From assembly GCA_022496185.1 (NCBI GenBank), contig WTXG01000042.1, positions 150,217-214,216 of the forward strand: a stretch of DNA of 64,000 bases, read 5' to 3'. The DNA is from Multifurca ochricompacta. Its lineage: Eukaryota; Basidiomycota; Agaricomycetes; Russulales; Russulaceae. The translations under genes were made by a program, and so were the position numbers. The stretch's first letter is position 1. The number at the start of each line of letters is the position of its first letter. Below the pieces are notes generated by a model, which ran no database searches, was not told the DNA's origin, and was given only the letters and a program-made list of their open reading frames with translations. Positions 55,023 to 64,000 of the stretch are shown here, one piece after another.

Positions 55023-55323
55023 TGTCACAGCCAGGTGCTAGCTGTGTGCAGGGTCAGTTCGTGTCAAGGAGGATCAAGCTCTGTAGCCAAGATATCAAGG
55101 GTCAAGACTGGATTATTCAAGCCCTGCAAGTCACAGTGGGTGCATGTGGAAGACAAAATCGAATGAGGACGCTTGGTCCCATCATGAGATGATTGGGACG
55201 AAGACTCCTAAGGCACGGCTTAGGGGCTCAAGTGGGGGCCTCTTCAGTTGGGGATCTATACACCTGTATTGGGTACAGGAGAACAGACTTAGGGTCTGTC
55301 TCCAGATTCTAGTAGGTCCTTTT
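55023..55323 (-). repeat. 5' LTR of gypsy 3, truncated by copia E
   Basis: Matches the first ~300 bp of the 3' LTR at 43825. It breaks at CCTTTT, where copia E1 starts. The missing part should reappear to the right of the E array, outside the window, after a repeat of the likely TSD CTTTT (55319-55323). Confidence 0.85.
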
Positions 55324-55816
55324 TGTTGACACGGCATGTGTCTTGAGGTGCTTCAGGCATCTAGGTTAGGGTCTAAGCTGTGCAAGATTAGATTAGATAA
55401 AGATTCGGAGTTTCAGACTTTTTACTATATCATTATTACCTTCTTTCTCATGATGCGCAGCAGCTGACTGATGTACCTTAGTAATCCTATGTAGCATGTG
55501 ATATCTCACTGGCCAATGGCCTTTGTCCCTCAGTAGTATATTCTAGCGCATTCCATTGTGCACAGACCATCCTTTAGAGCTATATAAGGAGGTCTATTTC
55601 ATCTCTTACACTTCAGAGTTTTCTTCTCCTCTGAAGTGTAAGTCCCAGTCTCTCTACTTACTACCTTACCTATAACTAACCGTCTCTTGTAGATAACTTG
55701 TTTTCTAGGTGTGTAGTATAGTAATACAGAGTATTCTTCTCCTCTGAAGTATAACTTGTTTTCTAGCCTTACACGCTAAACAGTCAGTATCACTGCGCGC
55801 ACATGCCTGTTCATCA
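55324..55816 (+). repeat. 5' LTR of copia E1
   Basis: 493 bp, TGTTGACACGG to TGTTCATCA. TATATAAGG at about 55581 is followed by a perfect 14-bp stem (55605-55618 with 55629-55642) at the expected RNA 5' end. Confidence 0.88.
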
Positions 55817-56747
55817 GGTTATGGGCCCTGCTGCTCTTTACTGATCTGACACTCCTTTGATCACAGTCCAACAAACTTACAAGCTCAACAAGCTTCAAAA
55901 AGTTCTATCCCAATAAACTTTTCTTGTGAGCTTCTCTTTCGCCCTTTTGCCCTTAACTGTCCACAAGGTGGTGCGCTTTATGTGCCCACCTTGACCTGTT
56001 TGGCTAGCCCTTTCTTAAGGGTTCTTGTGAAAGGTGATGAGGGACCCTTAGTGGGTGAAACACCTTAAGCTCCTCATGTGTGCCCTAAGTAAATAGTGTT
56101 CATAGTTGTAGCTGGGTTTTCATCCCATAGATAGTCTTTAGTAGGCCACTTGCCCAGAAGGCTTGAGGCTTTAGGTCTGGTCAATGCTTGGCTCGATCCA
56201 TAAGCTGGGTTTAGCCACCCGCTGGTAGAGTTTAGGGTCTAGAACAAGGCATGGGTAGTCACTCCCATGACGCTTGGGCTCGATACAAATAGGCCACACT
56301 ACTATAGTATTTACACAGTAGCTAGAGGGTTTTGTCTCTGGGCAGAAGTATTCGCTGCCATATTGTGGGGGTTCGCCCCACCAGAGGAAACCCAATAGTC
56401 TACTATAGTCATGGCCCCAATCATCTAGGGCTTAATCATGGACTCCACCACCAGCACTAGAGGAAGGGCTCTATACCCTTTGTCTCTAGTGGAACTTGCG
56501 GTTGGCTCCTCCATGACATGACTCCCCTTCTATTTACACAGTATCCGCCTGATGTGGCTTTGGGATCTGTTGTAGAATGGGGTTAGACAGCTCCACTATA
56601 CTACTTAGAAGTCACACATTGGAGGCAGGACTTTTTTAAGTTCTGAAGCATAGTGCCACAGATTGGATGGGCCCTCTTAAATGAGACCTGGACAACTGGT
56701 TCTAATTGCTCCTTGGAACCAGGATCAAACCCTTAACAATCATCTCA
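55817..56747 (+). promoter_or_regulatory. Copia E1 leader with half-tRNA-iMet PBS
   Basis: GGTTATGGGCCC at 55817-55828 directly follows the LTR and is complementary to the initiator tRNA-Met anticodon arm. About 930 bp of leader precede the ATG. It is conserved with E2 and B. Confidence 0.75.
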
Positions 56748-59700
56748 ATGGCTAACATTGTTTTCCCTTCCACCTTCAAATTCAACAAGCTCGACGGTTC
56801 CAACTGGCCACAGTGGTCAGTATAGTTCACCGCCCTGCTCAGGATCAATGGCATGAGAAGGCACATCACACATGATGGGCCTGAATATGCCAATCCCCCG
56901 GTCCAGAAGGAAGAAGAGAAGGAAGCGGATTACCAGGCAAGATTTGCTGCCTGGTCAGAACCCATAATCCAAGAATGGAGTAGGGTTGAAGAAGTATTGA
57001 TGGGTTTACTGGTGCTGGTCGTCACCAGCGAAGTTTATTCTCAGGTTGCCTCTGACAGGAAGTATCCGTCAGTCTGCTCAAAATATGAGCAGCTGGAGTC
57101 CCTGTATGGCACTGTGGGTAGCATGGCCACCTACAATTTGTGGTGCTCAGTTTTGTCCTTCCATTTAGAAGAAGGCAAACAATTTAGGCCCCAATTGCAG
57201 CGTGTGCTAGATGCTAGGAATACCCTAAAGGAGAATGGGATGGAGGTCTCTGACCTCCAGATGAGCTTTATTTTGCTCCAGTCCCTTCCCCCTTCATACA
57301 GTGCCATTGCTGGCTCAATCCTGGCTTCAGGTCCTCCTGAACGCCTTTCCCCTCAGGACCTCATTCAGAGGTTCCTAAATGAGGAAAGCCAACTTGCCGG
57401 CCCCGCAGGAAGTGGTGTTGGGGCTGCCCTTAACAAGGCAGCCCACGTCAACAAAAACAAAAACAAAAAGGTACAATTTATCACACCACAACCTGCAGGT
57501 GCATCATCGTCCAATGATGTCACCTGCTTCTACTGCCAGAAGCCGGGCCACAAGGCAAATGAATGTTGGCAAAGGAAACAGGATCGGCAGAATGCCGCTG
57601 CTGGGAAAAAGGGCAACCAGAGGAAGGTGCAAGGCACCAGTACACCATCATCTTCCCACCAAGTAGCTACAATAGTTAATGGTAGTGGAAGAATACAGGA
57701 GGTGCATGAGACACCTCACATTAAACTTTATACTTTGAATGCAACTGAAGAAATCTTCAAAGATGATGGATTTGCCTGGATGATGTATAGCGGTGCCACC
57801 ACCCACTTCACACCCTTTGAGTCAGATTTCTATGAGTATCTGCCTCATTCAGGACATACTGTTACAGTGGCAGATGGAACCGTAGTTCCAATAGAAGGAG
57901 TAGGAAGCGTTCATATAAGAACCAATAAAAATTATATATTGGAACTTAATAACGTCTTCTACATGCCATCAGCAGGAAATTGCATCTTATCAACAAGTCA
58001 TATCACCAATAACGGTGGTATGGTCTTATTTGATCAGTACAATGTTGCAATAGAGTATAAAGGAAACAGAATAGCAGAAGGAATCAAAGCTGGGGATCTA
58101 TACTGGATCCAAGGGTCAATAGTGGATAAACCAACCGCTGCCCTAAATACTGCATCAACCAGCCTTGATACCTGGCATCTAAGAATGGGTCATATGTCTA
58201 AACAAGCCCTAAAAAGATATGCTCCTGAAGCCGTAAAAGGTCTCAGTTTAAAAAATAGCCAAGAGGAAGTAATGCCTTGTTATGGCTGCGAAATGGGAAA
58301 ATCCCATCACCTTCCTTTCCCTCCCTCTCATAAGCGGGCTTCAGCACCCTTGGAGGTCATTCATAGTGACCTAGTCAGTCCACTCCAATGTACCTCAATA
58401 CAAGGGAATTTATACTTCGCCACTTTCATAGATGACTTTAGCCGCAGTGCTATAGTTGTTCCAATGAAGGCAAAACATTACTTCAAATTGGTCTTTGCAA
58501 GTGTTAAGGCATTCTTAGAAAATAAAACAAATAACAAAATAAAGACCTTACACACAGACCGTGGTGGCGAATACATTAATAATGAGCTGAAGTCCTTGCT
58601 AAGTGAGGCTGGCATAGAGCATAAACTCACGATGCCATATTCCCCACAACAGAATGGAAGAGCTGAAAGGTTCAATAGAACCATAATGGAAAAGGCCACC
58701 AGCATGCTTCATCATGCTGGGCTTTCTCTTGGCTTTTGGGAGTGTGCTGTTTCCACAGCATGTCACATATATAACAGAACTCCCATCCATTCTAATAAGT
58801 GGAGGACACCGCTAGAGCTTCTGGTTGGAGACATACCAGATGTCTCTTATTTTAAAGTCTTCAGTTGTGAAGCATATTATCATGTTCCGGAAAACAAGCG
58901 GCAAAAACTGGATCCTAAAGCCAAAAAAGCCGTCTTTGTTGGGTATGAGCCAAATAGCAAAGGCTACATCCTATGGGATAGACATACCTGGTCCTTTGTT
59001 TCATCCAGAGATGTGACGTTTAATGAAGAGTCCTTCCCATCCCACTCTGTAAGGGACAACAGAGATAAAGGAAAGGAACAAGCTGTTCCAGTAGAAGGAG
59101 GGTCTGTCCAACCCTCACCAGCAATAGCCACAGTTCCTCAGGATCCTGAGTATAAGGATACCGAGGTTGAGGAACAGGAGGTAGTGGAGCCTCCTCAAGT
59201 AAATCCTGAGCCTACCACACCCAATAATGAGGTAGACACACACACAGACACAATTTATCAGACACCATCATCCCAAATAATAGAACCCTCCCAACTCCCC
59301 GCCAGAACTCATGCCGTTAGAAAGTCAACAAAAAAGACTAAAGGCAGACTTTCCCAACCAGTTTTTACTAGGGAAAGTCCATGCTCTGAACGACGGTCAG
59401 TGGCTATACAAGAAGACTTAGATCTAGACACTGTTATGCCAAGACGTTCACGTCATCTGAATCCTCGCTTCTATAACAAGGATAATGCAGAGTTTGTGCA
59501 AGGTTCATCTAGACTTGGGACCATGGAGCTGCTAAATGCTGCCGGTGTCTCTTATAGAGATCCCCTGACTTTCCAGGAGGCAATGCAGTCTGATAATGCC
59601 ACTGAGTGGCTTGAAGCATGTCAATATGAGATAGATGCCTTAAAAAAGTTAAATGTGTGGCACCTTGAAGATCTTCCTGAAGGAAGAAAGGCAGTCAAAT

Positions 59701-61094
59701 CCAAATGGGTTTTTAAGCTGAAACCAGATGGACAGTTTCGTGCTAGGCTAGTGGCAAAAGGTTTCACTCAAATAGAAGGAGTGGACTTTGATGAAACATT
59801 CTCCCAGTCGCCAGATTTGAATCACTTCGTTTATTACTAGCGTTAGCTGCACTAGAAGATTGGGAATCCACCAGATGGATGTCAAATCAGCATTCCTTCA
59901 TGGCGATCTGGATGAGGAGATCTATATGGAGCAACCTGTTGGTTTCGTCATTGCTGGACAAGAGTCCAAAGTTTGTAGGCTGCAAAAGCATTATACGGCC
60001 TCAAACAAGCCTCCCAAGCATGGAATCTTCAATTTCATGCAGTTCTTAATGAACTGGGCTTCACTCGGACGTACTCTGATGCAGGAGTATATGTGTATCA
60101 TCACCATGGGGGGGATGATTCACTTTTCATCATTCTTTATGTTGATGACATCACTATACTTGGATCTTCAAAAGATAAGATAACATGGCTGAAGGAATCT
60201 CTATCTAGCCGATATGAGATGACTGACTTGGGAGAAATCCAGTCATATCTCGGTGTTAACATCACCAGAGATCGTCCTAACAAGACGCTGGAAATTGATC
60301 AGGCAGCTTATGTTTTGTCTATTCTTGAGAAGTTTGGGATGAGGGATTCCAATCCAGTATACACTCCCCTACCAGCCGGCGCAGATGCACATCTGGTCAA
60401 GTTTGGAGGCCAGGCATCAACTTCAGAAATAAAGAAGTACCAACAGCTAATGGGGTCACTGCTATGGGTGCAGATTGGAACCAGACCCGACATTAGCTTT
60501 GCTGTTGCGCGCCTTAGTCAATACGCTTCCAATCCTTCACAACATCATCTGCGCCTAGCAAAGTATGTTCTAAAGTACCTTAATGCTACTATGAACTACA
60601 GGGTGCGATATTCTGGAGGGAATGAAGGGAGTGGCCTTCATGGCTTTGCAGATTCCTCATGGGGAGATCAAGAGGACTGCCACTCCACTTCAGGCTACAT
60701 CTATATACTTGCAAATGGAGCCATATCCTGGTGCTCTAGAAAGCAAAAGACTGTAGCACAGTCCACCACAGAAGCTGAATACATGAGCCTAGCTGAGGCT
60801 TCAAATCAGGCTGCGTGGTATAGGACATTTATGGAGGAATTGGGATATGAAGTCACTTCACCCATACAACTCCATTGTGACAATAAGGGTGCTGTAGACT
60901 TGGCATTAAACCCTGTCACAGGAAGGCAGTCAAAACACATACCAATAAAGTACCATGCAATCAGGGAGTATGTTGAATCGCATCTAATAGATTTAGTGCG
61001 AACTCCCACTGGTGAAATGCTGGCAGATGGCTTCACAAAGTCTCTGCCAAGAGCGTCACATGAAAACATGGTTACTGAACTTGGACTTATATGA
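56748..61094 (+). pseudogene. Copia E1 Gag-Pol polyprotein, nearly complete
   Basis: ATG at 56748 (MANIVFPSTFKFNKLDG), TAG at about 56823-56825 where E2 and B read Ser, then an open frame to 59840. Gag; knuckle CFYCQKPGHKANEC; protease site WMMYSGATTHF, in which the catalytic Asp is Tyr; GAG-pre-integrase WHLRMGHMSKQALKRYAPEA; integrase HSDLVSP, HTDRGGEYIN, QQNGRAERFNR; RT start. Between about 59807 and 59990 three single-base losses (C run, GGGAAAT, A run) shift and then restore the frame. From 60093 RT (YVDDITILGSS) and RNase H are open to LADGFTKSLPRASH. About 1449 codons in all. Confidence 0.9.
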
Positions 61095-61300
61095 GCACGT
61101 TGTCGACCTCGAATGTGGCACAAGAAGTGTCCATATTGTCGACCTCGAGAGTGACACAAGAGGTGTGTGACTGAACGCATTTCAGTTTGCATAACACACT
61201 TCAGATCACTCCTCTCCTCCCGTCGACTCACTCTCACGCCTCTTAACTGGCGATATGCTCATTCAATTCATTTTGACCTGATGCCTTAATCATGGAGGGA

Positions 61301-61680
61301 TGTTGACATGGCATGTGTCTTGAGGTGCTTCAGGCATCTAGGTTAGGGTCTAAGCTGTGCAAGATTAGATTAGATAAAGATTTGGAGTTTCAGACTTTTT
61401 ACTATATCATTATTACCTTCTTTCTCATGATGCACAGCAGCTGACTGATGTACCTTAGTAATCCTATGTAGCATGTGATATCTCACTGGCCAATGGCCTT
61501 TGTCCCTCAGTAGTATATTCTAGTGCATTCCATTGTGCACAGACCATCCTTTAGAGCTATATAAGGAGGTCTATTTTGTCTCTTACACTTCAGAGTTTTC
61601 TTCTCCTCTGAAGTATAACTTGTTTTCTAGCCTTACACGCTAAACAGTCAGTATCACTGCGTGCACATGCCTGTTCATCA
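61301..61680 (+). repeat. Shared LTR between E1 and E2, with 113-bp deletion
   Basis: 380 bp, same ends as 55324-55816. The missing 113 bp lie between two copies of TTCTTCTCCTCTGAAGT in the longer LTR, so a direct-repeat deletion explains it; the deletion removes the perfect 3' arm of the stem-loop. TGGAGGGA just before it (61293-61300) is the polypurine tract of E1. Confidence 0.88.
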
Positions 61681-62606
61681 GGTTATGGGCCCTGCTGCTC
61701 TTTACTGATCTGCTGCTCTTTTGATCACAGTCCAAGACCTTTCAAGCTCCAACAAGCTTCAAAAGTTCCTTCCCAATAACTTTTCCTTGTGAGCTTCTCT
61801 TTCGTCTACTTGCCCTTAACTGTCGACAAGGTGGTGCGCTTTACATGCCCACCTTGATCTGTTTGGCTAGCCCTTTCTCAAGGGTTCTTGCAAAAGGTGA
61901 CAAGGGACCCTTAGTGGGTGAAACACCTTAAGCTCCTCATGTGTGCCCTAAGTAAATAGTGTTCATAGTTGTAGCTGGGTTTTCGTCCCATAGATAGTTT
62001 TAGTAGGCCACTTGCCCAGAAGGCTTGAGGCTTTAGGTCTGGTCAATGCTTGGCTCGATCCATAAGCCGGGTTTAGCCACCCGCTGGTAGAGTTTAGGGT
62101 CTAGAACAAGGCATGGGTAGTCACTCCCATGACGCTTGGGCTCGATACAAATAGGCCACACTACTATAGTATATACACAGTAGCTAGAGGGTTTTGTCTC
62201 TGGGCAGGAGTATTCGCTGCCATATTGTGGGGGTTCGCCCCACCAGAGGAAACCCAATAGTCTACTATAGTCATGGCCCCAATCATCTAGGGCTTAATCA
62301 TGGACTCTACCACCAGCACTAGAGGAAGGCTCTATACCCTTTGTCTCTAGTGGAACTTGCGGTTGGCTCCTCCATGACATGACTCCCCATCTATTTACAC
62401 AGTATCCGCCTGATGTGGCTTTGGGATCTGTTGTAGAATGGGGCTAGACAGCTTCACTATACTACTTAGAAGTCACACATTAGAGGCAGGACTTTTTAAG
62501 TTCTGAAGCATAGCGCCACAGATTGGATGGGCCCTCTTAAATGAGACCTGGACAACTGGTTCTAACCGCTCCTTGGAACCAGGATCAAATCTTTTAAATC
62601 ATCTCA
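61681..62606 (+). promoter_or_regulatory. Copia E2 leader with half-tRNA-iMet PBS
   Basis: GGTTATGGGCCC at 61681-61692 adjoins the shared LTR. The leader parallels 55817-56747 with scattered substitutions and small indels. Confidence 0.75.
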
Positions 62607-64000
62607 ATGGCTAACATTGTTTTCCCTTCCACCTTCAAATTCGACAAACTCGATGGCTCCAACTGGCCGCAGTGGTTGGTATCTTTTACTGCCCTGCTTA
62701 GGATTAATGGCATGAGAAGGCACATCACACATGATGGGCCTGAATATGCCAATCCCCCGGTTCAGAAGGATGACGAGAAGGAGACGGACTACCAGGCAAG
62801 ATTTGCTGCCTGATCCGAACCCATAATCCAAGAATGGAGTAGGGTTGAAGAAGTATTGATGGGTTTACTGGTGCTGGTCGTCACCAGCGAAGTTTATTCT
62901 CAGGTTGCCTCTGATAGGAAGTATCCGTCAGTCTGCTCAAAGTATGAGCAGCTGGAGTCCTTGTATGGCACTGTGGGTAGCATGGCCACCTACAATTTGT
63001 GGTGCTCAGTTTTGTCCTTCCGTTTGGAGGAAGGCAAACAATTTAGGCCCCAATTGCAGCGTGTGCTAGATGCTAGGAATACCCTAAAGGAGAATGGGAT
63101 GGAGGTCTCTGACCTCCAGATGAGCTTTATTTTGCTCCAATCCCTTCCCCCTTCATACAGTGCCATAGCTGGCTCCATCCTGGCTTCAGGTCCTCCTGAA
63201 CACCTTTCCCCTCAGGACCTCATTCAGAGGTTCCTAAATGAGGAAAGCCGACTTGCTGGCCCCGCAGGAAGTGGTGTTGGGGCTGCCCTTAACAAGGCAG
63301 CCCATGTCAACAAAAACAAAAACAAAAAAGTTCAATTTATCATGCCACAACCTGCAGGTGCATCATCGTCCAATGATGTCACCTGCTTCTACTGCCAGAA
63401 GCTGGGCCACAAGGCAAATGAATGTTGGCAGAGGAAACAGGATCAGCAGAATGCCGCAGCCGGTAAAAAGGGCAACCAGAGGAAGGCACAAGGCGCCAGT
63501 ACACCATCATCTTCCCACCAAGTAGCTACAATAGTTAATGGTAGTGGAAGAATACAGGAGGTGCATGAGACACCTCACATTAAACTTTATACTTTGAATG
63601 CGACTGAGGAAATCTTTCAAGATGATGGATTTGCCTGGATGATGGATAGCAGTGCCACCACCCACTTCACACCCTTTGAGTCAGATTTCCATGAATATCT
63701 GCCTCATTTGGGACATACTGTTACAGTGGCTGACGGAACCATGGTCCCCATAGAAGGAGTAGGAAGCGTCCATATAAGGACCAATAAAAATTATATATTG
63801 GAACTTAACAACGTCTTCTACATGCCATCAGCAGGAAATCGCATCTTATCAACAAGTCATATCACCAACAAAGGCGGTATGGTCTTATTCGATCAGTATA
63901 ATGTCGCAATAGAGTATAAAGGACAAAGAATAGCAGAAGGAATCAAGGCTGGGGATCTATACTGGATCCAAGGGTCTATAGTGGATAAACCAACTGCTGC
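62607..64000 (+). pseudogene. Copia E2 Gag-protease part, cut by the window edge
   Basis: ATG at 62607 (MANIVFPSTFKFDKLDG). TGA at 62812-62814 replaces the Trp of AAWSEP seen in E1. Gag core, knuckle CFYCQKLGHKANEC, and protease site WMMDSSATTHF, in which the Gly after Asp-Ser is Ser. It continues to IQGSIVDKPTA at the edge. E2 lacks the TAG of E1, so the two copies carry independent lesions. Confidence 0.85.

Larger units (their letters stand above)
43825..55323 (-). mobile_element. Gypsy 3: Ty3/gypsy chromovirus, heavily nested
   Basis: Minus-strand element related to A and 2. Its 3' LTR starts at 43825 (left flank CTATG) and its 5' LTR starts at 55023 but is interrupted at 55324 by the copia E array, so the true right end lies outside the window. 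Insertions: pogo P2 in the 3' LTR and hAT2 in the RNase H region. Gag, protease, RT, RNase H, integrase and ORF3 are all recognisable but carry many TGA stops and frameshifts. It is older than 2 and A. Confidence 0.88.
55324..64000 (+). mobile_element. Copia E tandem array (E1 and E2 sharing an LTR)
   Basis: LTR (55324-55816), internal region E1 (55817-61300), LTR (61301-61680), internal region E2 (61681 to the edge). The two internal regions are highly similar from the PBS onwards. Same superfamily branch as copia B but plus-strand here. The window ends within the E2 polyprotein, so the total number of units is unknown. Confidence 0.88.

Noticed and set aside
1..55323. TGA as a reassigned sense codon (Arg) in this organism
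   Set aside because: Intact frames end at TGA in places, CpG transition of CGA explains the pattern fully, and the same sites show the other CpG product (CAA) in sister copies.
56171..56395. Antisense 74-codon ORF in the copia E1 leader, repeated in E2 (62033-62257)
   Set aside because: It is conserved only because the two leaders are recent copies. It is antisense to the element, has no recognisable domain and is not evidently kept open in B.

Overview
This window is a transposable-element cluster from a basidiomycete genome, probably Agaricomycotina. The evidence is Ty3/gypsy chromoviruses with C-terminal chromodomains, Ty1/copia elements with long leaders, pogo, Tc1/mariner and hAT DNA transposons, short (about 50 bp) GT-AG introns in the pogo transposase, and CpG-directed decay. 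I found no cellular gene, rRNA, functional tRNA or CRISPR array. Element borders were set by eye from LTR pairs, terminal inverted repeats and target-site duplications (TSDs).

Layout, left to right. 1-607: fragment of a gypsy gag (minus). 904-8099: gypsy A (plus, 521-bp LTRs) inside a Tc1-like transposase fragment (877-903 and 8104-8442). 8443-10659: a palindromic Tc1 element made of two inverted partial copies, with a 587-bp hAT MITE in one arm. 10662-10824, 17381-18821 and 33546-35456: pieces of copia C (minus). It is split by copia B (10825-17380, TSD CCACC) and gypsy F (18822-33545, TSD TATAG). F is itself split by gypsy 2 (19743-26978, TSD GTTGA). 35457-39988: a hAT-like element (hAT3) carrying pogo copy P1 (36637-39340) and a probable solo LTR. 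39989-43824: copia D, carrying solo LTR G (TSD CCATT), which contains solo LTR H (TSD ACCTT). 43825 to at least 55323: gypsy 3 (minus), with pogo copy P2 in one LTR (44321-47026) and a 1748-bp hAT-like element (hAT2, 49971-51718, TSD GACTATAA) in its RNase H region. hAT2 holds a minisatellite, a tRNA-like sequence and a further solo LTR. 55324-64000: a tandem copia array (E1 and E2 sharing one LTR) inserted in the other LTR of gypsy 3 and running off the window.

The inferred nesting is copia D > hAT3 > copia C > gypsy F > gypsy 2 on one side, and copia D > gypsy 3 > hAT2 > solo LTR on the other.

The most interesting signals are these. (1) The gypsy elements show a Tf1-like self-priming signature: an 11-nt primer-binding site two bases inside the LTR is complementary to an 11-nt LTR segment about 35 nt downstream of the TATA box. 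(2) Three gypsy copies carry a conserved extra ORF between integrase and the 3' LTR that I cannot assign to a family, and gypsy F has a zinc-knuckle ORF in the same place. (3) In-frame stops are almost all TGA where relatives encode Arg, as expected from CGA-to-TGA CpG transitions. (4) Two nearly identical pogo copies share the same three TGA stops but sit at independent TA targets.
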